Assembly: GCA_031285905.1 (NCBI GenBank)
Contig: JAITVH010000094.1
Coordinates: 1-36,461 of the forward strand
Length of the DNA: 36,461 bases
Direction: 5' to 3'
Source of the DNA: Prevotella sp.
Lineage (GTDB): Bacteria > Bacteroidota > Bacteroidia > Bacteroidales > Dysgonomonadaceae
Both the position numbers and the translations under genes were made by a program. The notes below the pieces were generated by a model. That model saw only the letters and a program-made list of their open reading frames with translations, searched no databases and was not told the origin of the DNA. Shown here piece by piece: positions 1-7,675 of this stretch (the stretch's first letter is position 1; every line of letters starts with the position of its first letter).

Positions 1-1
1 C

Positions 2-1147
2 CTCCTTATCGGAGCGGGAAATTCTCTGCAAGGGGGAATCATGCAGAATTTCGAAGGATTTGCATCCAATTCTTGTTTCTTCTGGACAGGGCGTACTAGC
101 GAGGCCTATAAAGGTTACCGTAAAGGGCGCTGGTGGAGCATGAACCTGCGTGATGTACAACTGATTAGACAAAAGGCTCAATCTGTAGAGTATATATCCC
201 CTGTCCTATTTATAGGCGGTGGAGAAAAAAATGCTGTCAGAGGCCGGAAGTCCGGAACATACGATGTGAGGGGCGTATATCCCGACCATTTCAAGATAGA
301 AGGTATGCACATTATATCGGGCAGATTGTTTAATGAACTGGATATCAACGGAAGCCGTAAAGTATGCCTGATAGGAACAGAAGTATATGAAACACTTTTT
401 CAGCCGGGAGAAAATGCCATCGGGCAATACATAAGGGTAAACGGAATCTATTTTCAGGTAAGCGGTGTTATACGTCCAAAATCCAAGGCCTCGATAGGTG
501 GTGATGTCGAAAGTTCCATTTTCTTACCTTTCTCTACTACTCAACGGGCATTCAATCAGGGGCAGGATATTTATTTTATGGCATGTACTGCTAAGCCCGG
601 TTATCCTGCAACCACTGTGGAAGAAGAAATAAAATCGATAGTGAAAGCAGCTCATGACATTTCGCCAACTGACGAAAAAGCGATGGGAAGCGTCAATATA
701 GAAAAACAATTCATGATGTTTACGAATCTTTTCAGAGGAGTTGACATTCTGACATGGCTCGTTGGTATTGGAGCATTATTATCAGGAATAATCGGTATCA
801 GTAACATCATGTTGGTAACCGTACGTGAACGAACAAGGGAAATCGGCGTACGGCGTGCAATAGGAGCCAAACCAATATCAATTATGATCCAAATATTAAG
901 TGAAAGTTTTGTATTGACAGCAATAGCTGGTATATCAGGACTGATGTTCGGAATAGGTATTTTAGTTATTATAGATGAGGCAATGGCTGGAATGGCTGGA
1001 GATAATATGCTCATTCCACCTTTTGTTTCCTTTAGCATAGCCATTATCGCTTTACTGATAATTGTATTTTCCGGAGTATTAGCCGGGCTGATGCCTGCGA
1101 TGAGAGCATTAAAGATTAAAGCTATAGATGCAATCAGAGAAGAATAA
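2..1147 (+). CDS. MacB-type ABC transporter permease, 5' partial
   Basis: The reading frame is open from base 2 through the ATG at 41 without a stop, so this is the C-terminal 381 residues of a protein that begins outside the window. The first in-window residues (LLIGAGNSLQGGIM) continue a MacB-type periplasmic core domain. The C-terminal third has the FtsX/MacB permease signature: a membrane segment near GVDILTWLVGIGALL, the cytoplasmic motif VRERTREIGVRRAIGA, then two further hydrophobic segments, ending in a short basic tail. Family knowledge: such permeases drive a mechanotransmission-type efflux or export system with a periplasmic adaptor and TolC. The adaptor and TolC genes follow on the same strand. 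The substrate cannot be told from sequence; antibiotic, peptide or siderophore efflux are all possible. The ATPase is presumably encoded upstream. Confidence 0.9.
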   Translation, partial: LLIGAGNSLQGGIMQNFEGFASNSCFFWTGRTSEAYKGYRKGRWWSMNLRDVQLIRQKAQSVEYISPVLFIGGGEKNAVRGRKSGTYDVRGVYPDHFKIEGMHIISGRLFNELDINGSRKVCLIGTEVYETLFQPGENAIGQYIRVNGIYFQVSGVIRPKSKASIGGDVESSIFLPFSTTQRAFNQGQDIYFMACTAKPGYPATTVEEEIKSIVKAAHDISPTDEKAMGSVNIEKQFMMFTNLFRGVDILTWLVGIGALLSGIIGISNIMLVTVRERTREIGVRRAIGAKPISIMIQILSESFVLTAIAGISGLMFGIGILVIIDEAMAGMAGDNMLIPPFVSFSIAIIALLIIVFSGVLAGLMPAMRALKIKAIDAIREE

Positions 1148-1231
1148 TTTTTGAATTTATCTATAGTTATAAAGTTGAAAATGCAAAGTTGAAAGTTGAA
1201 AATCGACGGAATCAAAAAATATAGAGAAAAG

Positions 1232-1262
1232 TGTAACCTTTGTTACTTTTTAGTTAAAATAT
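1232..1262 (+). repeat. 31-bp direct repeat, copy 1
   Basis: Identical base for base to 1390-1420. Its 5' half contains the perfect inverted repeat GTAAC-CTTT-GTTAC and its 3' half is T/A rich. It also contains TTTG at 1239-1242. A TATTATTG sequence 22 bp further on (1265-1272) is one base off the Bacteroidota TAnnTTTG element, so the copy could be part of a promoter and operator. The function is inferred. Confidence 0.75.
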
Positions 1263-1270
1263 TATATTAT

Positions 1271-1337
1271 TGTCATGCTGAGGGACGAAGCATCTCTTTC
1301 TCTATAGGGGAGATCCTTCGTTTCACTCAGGATGACA
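1271..1337. repeat. REP-like palindromic intergenic element
   Basis: The left arm 1271-1296 (starts TGTCATGCTGAGGGACGAAG) is an imperfect inverted copy of the right arm 1310-1337, which ends CACTCAGGATGACA. The loop is about 13 bp. The core TGTCATcCTGAG...GGATCTC is a sequence I recognise as a widely scattered intergenic palindrome in Bacteroidota and other bacteria. It would form a long RNA hairpin in a permease-adaptor transcript. There is no clear T-tract, so it is not a classical terminator. Confidence 0.75.
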
Positions 1338-1389
1338 GAGAGAAAATAAAAAGCTAAGAGATAGCGGCTATCAGCTAATAGCTGGGAAC

Positions 1390-1420
1390 TGTAACCTTTG
1401 TTACTTTTTAGTTAAAATAT
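1390..1420 (+). repeat. 31-bp direct repeat, copy 2
   Basis: Identical to 1232-1262, with the same GTAAC-CTTT-GTTAC dyad. It ends 32 bp before the adaptor start codon, the position expected for a promoter/operator of the adaptor-TolC pair. TTTG at 1397-1400 is followed after 17 bp by TATAAATG, a poor match to TAnnTTTG. Confidence 0.75.
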
Positions 1421-1452
1421 AAATGATAGAAAAATTGTAAACTAATAATGAT

Positions 1453-2589
1453 ATGAAAAAGATTCTCAGAATTGTTTTGCTTGTGATACTGGGGCTTGTA
1501 GTACTAGGCACATTCTATTTCCTTTGGCAAAAATCGCAGCCCAAGGAGGTTGTATATGAAATTGTTACGGCTGAAACCGGAGATATAGAAAACACTTCGG
1601 TAGCAACAGGTAAAGTATCTCCCCGTGACGAGATTCTTATTAAGCCACAGATCTCGGGCATTGTATCGGAAGTCCTCAAAGAGGCAGGTGATCTGGTAAA
1701 GGTCGGCGATGTGATAGCTACCGTAAAAGTAGTTCCGGATGTTTCACAGCTTAACGCAGCTGAATCGCGCGTAAATGTGGCTGACATCAGCCTGAAACAG
1801 ATTAAAGCAGAATATGACCGACAAAAAGAGTTGTTTGATAAAAGGATTATATCCAAAGAAGAAATGGAAACCACCGAAGCCGGCTATAAGAAAGCTATAG
1901 AAGAACTGGAGACTTCGAAAGACAATCTGGACATCATCAAAACCGGTATATCCAAAAAGACAGCACAATACAGTAATACACAAATACGCTCGACAATCAC
2001 CGGAATGATACTGGATGTCCCTATCAAAGCCGGAAACTCAGTAATCCAGGCTAACACTTTCAACGATGGTACTACCATTGCTACGGTAGCCGATATGAAT
2101 GATATGATCTTCATCGGTAAGATTGACGAAACAGAAGTAGGGCGTGTGCATACGGGGATGCCGATCAAATTATCTATTGGTGCTATCGAAAACCAGAAGT
2201 TCGATGCTAACCTTGAGTATATTGCGCCAAAAGGTGTGGAAGAAAACGGAGCTATCCTATTCGAGATAAAAGCTGCTGCAAGTATCCCTGATTCAGTGAC
2301 AGTGAGAGCGGGATACAGTGCAAATGCAGAAATAGTCTTGGCTAAAGCTGAAAAGGTACTTACAGTACCTGAAAGTACCATCGAATTCAGTAACGACTCG
2401 GCCTATGTGTATCTGCTCAAGGATTCGACAGAGCATAAGCAGGTATTTGACAAGAAACACATCAAACTGGGACTATCAGATGGTATAAAAGTAGAGGTGA
2501 AATCGGGACTGGCTACCGGAGAAAAGATAAGAGGCAATGTGATGGCTGATAAACCGAAAGAAGTGACTGTTGAGCAACAACTTAATTGA
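1453..2589 (+). CDS. Efflux periplasmic adaptor subunit (HlyD/MacA type)
   Basis: A 378-residue membrane fusion protein that would bridge the ABC permease and the TolC channel across the periplasm. Residues about 5-25 form one N-terminal hydrophobic anchor (LRIVLLVILGLVVLGTFYF). Then come a split lipoyl/barrel-sandwich domain (motif PQISGIVSEVLKEAGDLVKV, about 66-85, returning around 182-196), a charged alpha-helical hairpin (about 100-175) and a beta-barrel domain (about 200-290). The C-terminal membrane-proximal domain includes VLTVPESTI. The length and domain order fit MacA-like adaptors. TolC begins 9 bp downstream and is surely co-transcribed. The 305-bp structured gap upstream suggests possible separate control from the permease. 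The transported substrate is unknown. Confidence 0.92.
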   Translation: MKKILRIVLLVILGLVVLGTFYFLWQKSQPKEVVYEIVTAETGDIENTSVATGKVSPRDEILIKPQISGIVSEVLKEAGDLVKVGDVIATVKVVPDVSQLNAAESRVNVADISLKQIKAEYDRQKELFDKRIISKEEMETTEAGYKKAIEELETSKDNLDIIKTGISKKTAQYSNTQIRSTITGMILDVPIKAGNSVIQANTFNDGTTIATVADMNDMIFIGKIDETEVGRVHTGMPIKLSIGAIENQKFDANLEYIAPKGVEENGAILFEIKAAASIPDSVTVRAGYSANAEIVLAKAEKVLTVPESTIEFSNDSAYVYLLKDSTEHKQVFDKKHIKLGLSDGIKVEVKSGLATGEKIRGNVMADKPKEVTVEQQLN

Positions 2590-2598
2590 TAAACATCT

Positions 2599-3930
2599 AT
2601 GAAGAGAATTATAAGTCTGACAGTTATATTTACATTGGTTGCTATTTACACACAGGCGCAAGGTAAATGGACATTGCGACAATGTGTGGATTATGCTGTG
2701 GAAAATAATATAGACCTGAGACAACAGGCCCTCGATATAAAGAGTGCGGAAATAGATCTGAGTACGTCTAAGAATAGCCGGTTGCCGGATCTGAATGCAG
2801 ATGTAGGGCAACGGTTCAGCTTCGGGCGCTCGACATTGGCAAACAATGTGACCGAATCGGTCAATTCCTCCAACACATCATTCGGTATTTCAACTTCAAT
2901 ACCTGTCTTCACTGGCTTTAGGATACTCAATCAGATTAAATCCAATGAATTCAGATTACTAGCTGCCACCGAAGGGTTGAGAAAAGCACAAGAGAATCTG
3001 GAACTGCAGGTAGTATCATATTACTTAGATATCCTGTTCAAGAAGGAAATACTGAAAGTTCACCAGGAACAGTTATCATATACGATAACTCAGGTGGAGA
3101 GAACCGATATTCTGGTAAAATCAGGAAAAGTACCTGAATCGCAACTATATGATATAAAGGCACAACAAGCCAGCAATGAATTGAATGTGACAATGGCCAA
3201 TAACGACCTGTCGTTATCATTACTAAACCTGTCGCAGGCTTTGAATTTACCGTCTTCAGATAGCTTCGATATAGAAGAACCGAACCTGGATAATGCAATA
3301 GAAGACAATATTGAAAGCGTTCTGCCTCCCGACCATGTGTACCAAATGGTATTAGGGATCAAACCTCACGTAAAAGAGGCCGAATATAACCTCGAAAGCA
3401 GCAGGAAAAATCTGAAAGTAGCTCAGGCCGGCTACTGGCCTACTCTTAATTTGGGTGGCGGTTATGGTACATCATACCAAAGTACATCTAACTGGGATAA
3501 TCCAAGTTTTGGTACTCAGATGAAGAATAATGCTTCGGAATATATCAGCCTGGGATTAAGCATTCCCATATTTAACCGCTTCCAGACACGTAATCAGGTA
3601 AGATCTGCACGTTTGAGCATCAGCAATAGCGAATTAGTTCTGGAAAATGTAAAACTGGCTCTGTATAAGGAAATTCAGCAGGCATACCAGAGTGCGACTT
3701 CAGCACAGGCAAAATATGGAGCTACCCAGAAATCGCTGGAGGCAGCAGAAGAGTCATTTAAGTATGCCCGTGAACGATATGATGTGGGTAAATCCACTGT
3801 ATTTGAATACAATGAAGCTCAGACTAAATTATCGAGTAGCAGATCGGAACAAGTGCAAGCGAAATATGACTTTATATTTCGTGCCAAAATCCTGGATTTC
3901 TATCAAGGTAAAGAGATCGATATCGATTAG
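2599..3930 (+). CDS. TolC family outer membrane efflux channel
   Basis: A 443-residue outer membrane factor with a cleavable signal peptide (MKRIISLTVIFTLVAIYTQA). It has the internal duplication typical of TolC: two OEP repeats, about 30-220 and about 245-435, each rich in long amphipathic helices. Recognisable TolC-family elements include WTLRQCVDYAVENNIDLRQQ near the N terminus and SLGLSIPIFNRFQTRNQV in the second half, with a C-terminal helix EYNEAQTKLSSSRSEQVQAK. Family knowledge: it would trimerise into the channel-tunnel that completes the export complex with the adaptor 9 bp upstream and the MacB-type permease. A strong hairpin and T-tract follows the stop codon and ends the operon. 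Confidence 0.93.
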   Translation: MKRIISLTVIFTLVAIYTQAQGKWTLRQCVDYAVENNIDLRQQALDIKSAEIDLSTSKNSRLPDLNADVGQRFSFGRSTLANNVTESVNSSNTSFGISTSIPVFTGFRILNQIKSNEFRLLAATEGLRKAQENLELQVVSYYLDILFKKEILKVHQEQLSYTITQVERTDILVKSGKVPESQLYDIKAQQASNELNVTMANNDLSLSLLNLSQALNLPSSDSFDIEEPNLDNAIEDNIESVLPPDHVYQMVLGIKPHVKEAEYNLESSRKNLKVAQAGYWPTLNLGGGYGTSYQSTSNWDNPSFGTQMKNNASEYISLGLSIPIFNRFQTRNQVRSARLSISNSELVLENVKLALYKEIQQAYQSATSAQAKYGATQKSLEAAEESFKYARERYDVGKSTVFEYNEAQTKLSSSRSEQVQAKYDFIFRAKILDFYQGKEIDID

Positions 3931-3963
3931 AGAAAAGGAAGTTTAGTGTTCTCCATAATGATT

Positions 3964-4006
3964 AAAGCCCTGTAAACAGAATATTGTTACAGGGCTTTCG
4001 TTTTTT
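3964..4006 (+). terminator. Rho-independent terminator of the efflux operon
   Basis: A perfect 12-bp stem AAAGCCCTGTAA (3964-3975) pairs with 3987-3998 around an 11-base loop, followed by CG and six T residues (4001-4006). It lies 33 bp after the TolC stop, between convergent genes. In the reverse direction only three T residues follow, so it is mainly a plus-strand terminator. Confidence 0.88.
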
Positions 4007-4023
4007 ATATCAGTTTAGCAGTA

Positions 4024-4887
4024 TCATACTCCCAGCATGAAACCAATGATGTATGTGTTGACTTTAGGGCCTTTTCCCTTTTCGAACATGGAGTATGGCG
4101 AATAATACCCATACACTGCAAAATTATCGAATCCGATTTGCGCTCTAAGGCGCAGGTCAAATGTACGCATATTGAGATCGCGTCCCATATTCTGAACGAT
4201 CTTCTTTCCGTCTTCATAATACTTAACCTGCGACTTGGAATAATACTTGAAAAACAATACCGGCCCGGCCGAAATATGAAACTCATTGCTGGTCTGGAAC
4301 TCAAGCATCAGAGGAACAGTAATGTAATAAGATAATAACTTGGTAGATTTATAATCCACACCTTGTGGAGCGCGCTCGAAGAATGTGAGACCATCCCTTT
4401 TTGTCAAGGCGGCATTTTCGTCAAAGTGATAACGTGACCATTCTGTACCTATTCCACTTACCAGAAGCAGGTTGTTGCTAAATTGCTTGTGCCAGTCGAT
4501 AAGATTAAGCGTAAAGTTATGCGATGTACTCATTTTGAGGCTACCATATGGAATATCATCGCTATCATAATTCATAAAACCCATACCAATACCAGTCCAG
4601 TGAGGATCGAGGTATCTCTTATTCTTATTCTTTTTCCACGAAAATATGACATTATAGGATGAACCGTCATATAGTACACTGCTGGTCTGAGGGTCGTCAT
4701 GTTTCTCTACTATCCGTTTTTCGGTTTCGGTAGTTATAGTAGTCGTCTTACCGGTTTCAGGATCTGTTGTTGTTGACGTTGTCACTGTTTTTATTATTGT
4801 ATCCTGAGGTAGGACCTCGATTGCATTTACAGCCTTTAGAGAGTATATGCACAAAAATGGTAATAATAAGAATAATGTTCTTTTCAT
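4024..4887 (-). CDS. Predicted outer-membrane beta-barrel protein of ECF operon
   Basis: A 287-residue exported protein that I cannot assign to a named family with confidence. It has a signal peptide (MKRTLFLLLPFLCIYSLKAV). A short Thr-rich, charged segment follows (about 33-60, TTSTTTDPETGKTTTITTET). From about residue 75 there are alternating hydrophobic/polar strands with many aromatic residues, ending in VNTYIIGFMLGV. A PorT-like/OMP_b-brl eight-stranded barrel is the best guess from composition. It is the last gene of a four-gene minus-strand operon and starts 4 bp after the preceding stop. It may be an envelope component whose expression or state is tied to the ECF sigma factor at the head of that operon. 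Confidence 0.7.
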   Translation of the reverse strand: MKRTLFLLLPFLCIYSLKAVNAIEVLPQDTIIKTVTTSTTTDPETGKTTTITTETEKRIVEKHDDPQTSSVLYDGSSYNVIFSWKKNKNKRYLDPHWTGIGMGFMNYDSDDIPYGSLKMSTSHNFTLNLIDWHKQFSNNLLLVSGIGTEWSRYHFDENAALTKRDGLTFFERAPQGVDYKSTKLLSYYITVPLMLEFQTSNEFHISAGPVLFFKYYSKSQVKYYEDGKKIVQNMGRDLNMRTFDLRLRAQIGFDNFAVYGYYSPYSMFEKGKGPKVNTYIIGFMLGV

Positions 4888-4891
4888 AGTG

Positions 4892-5374
4892 TTATTGTAT
4901 TTTTAATCGTTTGTTATTTACATATATAAACAGGTCTTTGAGTTTACGTAGTTCATAGTCTAAATGACCTGACGGGAAATCCCCCCTGAGGTAAACCAGC
5001 GTCAATTTTCCTCCTTTATTTTTATACAGGATAAACTCATTGGCATGCTTCGGGCTTTTACCCAGATAGTATGAGGCAGATTCAATCTGTCCGTTTTTTT
5101 TGACTTCAGAAATAATGACCTTGTCTTTCTTATCCGAACCTACTGCATCCAAGATTTCTTTCTCTAGCTGTTTATCATAATTAATGATCAGGCTTTTGTA
5201 AAAGTTTATATTGCTTCCTTGTGAAAGGATATCAGTCGATAATTGTACTAATACCGAACCTTCCTGCTTTCCATATTTATCAAATATGCTGTTGATATTC
5301 AGATGCTCCTGGGCAAGCATATGTGAAGCAGCTATTTGAAAAACACAAAATAATATGATTAGTCTCTTTTTCAT
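4892..5374 (-). CDS. Small exported protein of unknown function
   Basis: A 160-residue protein with a clear signal peptide (MKKRLIILFCVFQIAASHMLA, predicted cut after about residue 21). The mature part is basic and mixed alpha/beta, with no cysteine and no visible catalytic motif. The segment GKLTLVYLRGDFPSGHLDYE is the most recognisable block. It resembles small Bacteroidota families such as DUF4252/DUF6108 that sit downstream of an ECF sigma and anti-sigma pair, but I recall this from memory and have not checked it. It lies 10 bp after the putative anti-sigma gene and 4 bp before the barrel gene, so it is co-transcribed and probably periplasmic. Confidence 0.68.
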   Translation of the reverse strand: MKKRLIILFCVFQIAASHMLAQEHLNINSIFDKYGKQEGSVLVQLSTDILSQGSNINFYKSLIINYDKQLEKEILDAVGSDKKDKVIISEVKKNGQIESASYYLGKSPKHANEFILYKNKGGKLTLVYLRGDFPSGHLDYELRKLKDLFIYVNNKRLKIQ

Positions 5375-5384
5375 AGTTTCTTAT

Positions 5385-5816
5385 TTATTCAGTGAATGAT
5401 TCCAGAATATCAATCTGAGAGCTGATCACATCTTCATTTATATCCGAAATACTTTCAATAGAATTCAACGCTTCACTATTGATAGTCTTTATATCTGTTT
5501 TCTTCTGACCATCAATATATACAATAGATTTGGCATCCAGATTCTGCATAGGCAGATAATAGAATATCCTTATACACATTACCAGAGCAATGCTGGCGGC
5601 AACACTGGCTATCACATAGAATGGAATTCTCCTCTTCCTTTTAGGTTTAACCGGTATCTCCTTTCTTTCTGCTGAGAAGAAATTGAACAAAGGGATATAT
5701 GACTTATATTGTTCTTCGATATCCTCTTGTAAAAAGTATTCCCGCAATATCCTTTCCTCCTCAAGCGATGTTTCGCCCTCAAAGTATTTATCTAATATCT
5801 TATCCAGATCATTCAT
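5385..5816 (-). CDS. Single-pass membrane protein, probable anti-sigma factor
   Basis: A 143-residue protein with an acidic, helical cytoplasmic N terminus (MNDLDKILDKYFEGETSLEE), a basic stretch (KPKRKRR) and one membrane segment (about 68-90, FYVIASVAASIALVMCIRIF). A short periplasmic tail of about 50 residues follows. The sigma factor stop codon and this ATG are one base apart, so translation is coupled. Position and topology match the short anti-sigma proteins paired with ECF sigma factors in Bacteroidota. No zinc-binding HxxxCxxC motif is visible, so it is not a ZAS-type anti-sigma. The role is inferred from context. Confidence 0.7.
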   Translation of the reverse strand: MNDLDKILDKYFEGETSLEEERILREYFLQEDIEEQYKSYIPLFNFFSAERKEIPVKPKRKRRIPFYVIASVAASIALVMCIRIFYYLPMQNLDAKSIVYIDGQKKTDIKTINSEALNSIESISDINEDVISSQIDILESFTE

Positions 5817-5817
5817 C

Positions 5818-6324
5818 TTATATAAAGGTTGCGTTATTAATCTTTAAGAACTTATCGCGGACAGTTTTTCGCGCCCGTGAAAGATTCACTCTGACAGCAG
5901 TTTCTTCTGCACCTATAATTTGAGCTATTTCATTCAATTCATATCCATCAACATCCCTCATCATTATTACTCTTTTTTGAGTTTCAGGCAGAGAGTTTAT
6001 TATCCCTCTGATGATGGCCGCATTGTCTTGCTGTTCAGTATATACGTATGGAGTTAGTGTATTATCTGCAATGCTCACATTATCGAGAGATATATCATAT
6101 CTCTCTGCCCTCAACTTATCAATACAAATATTCTTTAAAGTCTGCATGGCAAATCCCCCTACATTCGGATGATTACCGAGCTGATGCCTGGCGCTCCAGA
6201 GCTTCAAAAAAGCTTCCTGAACAGCATCTTCAGCTTCGGTTTCATCTCTGAGCATGTTTCTCGCCTGATATTGCATCTTCTGGCGAAAAGGCATCACTGT
6301 AGATTTGAATTTCTCTAACTCCAT
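5818..6324 (-). CDS. ECF-type RNA polymerase sigma factor
   Basis: A 168-residue sigma-70 family protein reduced to regions 2 and 4. Region 2 (about 10-75) contains the core-binding and -10 recognition block with DETEAEDAVQEAFLKLWSAR. Region 4 (about 108-160) carries the helix-turn-helix GYELNEIAQIIGAEETAVRV followed by NLSRARKTVRDKF. It heads a minus-strand operon with a probable anti-sigma gene, a small exported protein and a barrel protein, so it most likely directs transcription of its own operon and other envelope genes. The upstream region shared with the divergent winged-helix gene is AT-rich, and I found no convincing TAnnTTTG element for it. Length is normal for the family. Confidence 0.93.
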   Translation of the reverse strand: MELEKFKSTVMPFRQKMQYQARNMLRDETEAEDAVQEAFLKLWSARHQLGNHPNVGGFAMQTLKNICIDKLRAERYDISLDNVSIADNTLTPYVYTEQQDNAAIIRGIINSLPETQKRVIMMRDVDGYELNEIAQIIGAEETAVRVNLSRARKTVRDKFLKINNATFI

Positions 6325-6584
6325 TTATTCAGATAACGATAAAAGATCAAAATTGTAACATGGAAGTGCAATTTTTTATAAATCCTCTGTTTACAATATA
6401 AAAGTAATAAAAGTGTTATTAATTTATCGATATTATCATATTTCAGGTTGTATTATCTTTACTTTAAAAAAAGCTTTAATCAGATGATTAATATATGGCA
6501 TTTACTTACATTTACACTTTATGATAAATAAAAATGATATTAATTGTGATTTTTGGATAGTGTATATTGACATATGATAGTGGC

Positions 6585-6815
6585 ATGAATAAAAGTAGAA
6601 ATATTATGCTTAAAAAGATTATAAAACAAGATGCTAGATATATTTCTAGTTTGCTATCAAAAAGAGGAAAGATAGCGATATCCGAATTAATAGGATTAAC
6701 TGAGTATCGCGAAGAATATATATATATGACACTAGGCTGGTTATCATGTGAAAATAGAATCTATTTTCATGAGACAAATGAACATGTATATATAGAACTA
6801 GCAAATGAAAAATAA
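6585..6815 (+). CDS. Small winged helix-turn-helix protein (DUF2582-like)
   Basis: A 76-residue protein from the ATG at 6585. An in-frame ATG at 6606 (69 aa) is an equally possible start, and a TTG at 6567 is less likely. The core matches my memory of the DUF2582 winged-helix family: an N-terminal helix (ISSLLSKRGKIAISEL), a recognition helix region (TEYREEYIYMTLGWLSCENR) and a beta wing (IYFHETNEHVYIEL). The block 'YMxLGWLxxExxI' is the characteristic feature. It is divergent from the ECF operon and followed by about 850 bp of AT-rich non-coding DNA. Family members are presumed DNA-binding, but targets are unknown. Confidence 0.72.
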   Translation: MNKSRNIMLKKIIKQDARYISSLLSKRGKIAISELIGLTEYREEYIYMTLGWLSCENRIYFHETNEHVYIELANEK

Positions 6816-7496
6816 ATAAACCCCATAATATATAAATTAAGAAAATATAGGATAAAGTTGAGTCTCAATGTTATAGATTTACTTTGATAAATAGTATTTA
6901 TCAGGTATTATAATTCTGCAACTTTAACAGTCATAAATTAACTAATATGTGTTATAATTCTATTTACATATTCTGCTTGATAAATTATACATCCTCTATT
7001 TTTTTAATATATATCCGTAGATATTTTAAAATATACCCATTAATACAAGACTTTATTCGATAACAATCATATAATAAAAGAATATAACAGAAAAACAACG
7101 TGTTATTATTATCAAATTTTAAAGTTATTATATCATTTATTTTACTTTATTCCCCATTTTTATTTTCTTAATTTGTATCTATTGACAAATAAAAGTTTAA
7201 AACTTAATATTTATCAAAAATTAGCCCTTTAATAAATAGAATACCAATTAAGATAAAACCTTAAATTATAAAATAATAATTTGATATAGCAATATAAACA
7301 CGAATAAGAGCAAGTGTTTTAGCTAATTTACTATAGTTTAAAGTAAGTTTTTCATAAAAGAACTTATTTAAGATTCTACCAATTATCAAATAAAATGTCC
7401 ACGAACTAATCTATTATATATGCACTTGAGAGAAAAAAACACTTTATATTACCCCATCTTTTCTTTTGAAAATTTGGAAGTTAAGTGTATTTTATT

Positions 7497-7515
7497 AGAG
7501 AGAGAGAGAGAGAGA
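7497..7515. repeat. (AG)n dinucleotide microsatellite
   Basis: Nineteen bases of uninterrupted alternating A and G, directly visible. It lies about 160 bp upstream of the first PUL gene and 51 bp upstream of a terminator-like hairpin. Such tracts can change length by slipped-strand mispairing. Confidence 0.9.
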
Positions 7516-7566
7516 TTAGAATATAAAAAAATAATAATACTAAAAAAGAATTATTTACATAATTCT

Positions 7567-7611
7567 AAAAGCCTTGCTTTCGATTAATTGTAATCGAGAG
7601 CAGGGCTTTTT
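7567..7611 (+). terminator. Orphan terminator-like hairpin upstream of the PUL
   Basis: The 20-base arm 7567-7586 (AAAAGCCTTGCTTTCGATTA) pairs with 7591-7610 around the loop ATTG. All positions are Watson-Crick except two that form G-U pairs in RNA. The 3' arm ends in TTTT plus one more T (7611). It is too far from the winged-helix gene (about 750 bp) to be an obvious 3' end for it, and lies 65 bp before the first PUL start codon. It could end a small RNA or act as an attenuator in the PUL leader. Confidence 0.8.
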
Positions 7612-7675
7612 GTGCTATACTATGAAAAATTTTGTAAACCACTTAAATCCGACAGTTTATTAATTGTTATTAAAA

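Larger units (their letters stand above)
1148..1452. other. Structured intergenic region inside the efflux locus
   Basis: This 305-bp gap between permease and adaptor has no credible ORF. Just after the permease stop it holds a short AT-rich stretch with three imperfect AAGTTGAAA units (about 1173-1202). It then carries two identical 31-bp repeats (1232-1262 and 1390-1420), a REP-like palindrome (1271-1337) and a smaller hairpin GATAGC-G-GCTATC (1360-1372) flanked by AGCTA/TAGCT. Such a long, structured gap is unusual between partners of one efflux operon. It suggests that the adaptor and channel genes are transcribed from here, or that a mobile repeat inserted into the operon. Confidence 0.7.
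6816..7663. other. AT-rich non-coding region before the PUL
   Basis: Roughly 850 bp with no protein-coding ORF that I can support on either strand. The composition is strongly A/T with many short A and T runs, unlike the flanking genes. It contains an (AG)n tract (7497-7515) and a strong terminator-like hairpin (7567-7611). The last 50 bp lead into the first PUL gene. It probably carries the PUL promoter and leader, and may encode a small RNA ending at the hairpin, but no clear TTTG/TAnnTTTG pair was found. Confidence 0.6.

Noticed and set aside
652-1215. 187-residue minus-strand reading frame opposite the ABC permease
   Set aside because: It is fully antisense to a well-supported permease frame, its composition mirrors hydrophobic codons of the sense gene, and no family is recognisable.
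1271-1337. Insertion sequence or CRISPR repeat
   Set aside because: There is no transposase ORF, only one palindrome and no regular repeat-spacer pattern. It fits a REP-like element better.
1884-2381. 165-residue minus-strand frame opposite the adaptor gene
   Set aside because: It is the antisense shadow of a clear HlyD-type gene, with no start context or recognisable motif.
7341-7373. Imperfect AT-rich hairpin in the region before the PUL
   Set aside because: It has several mismatches, no GC pairs to speak of and no T-run. It is expected by chance at this composition.
7622-7663. 13-codon ORF just upstream of the first PUL gene, possible leader peptide
   Set aside because: It is very short, has no visible ribosome binding site or codon bias, and lies in AT-rich DNA where such ORFs occur by chance.
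7664-7675. TTG start for the IPT/NHL lipoprotein
   Set aside because: An ATG at 7676 gives a normal lipoprotein signal peptide without the extra four residues.
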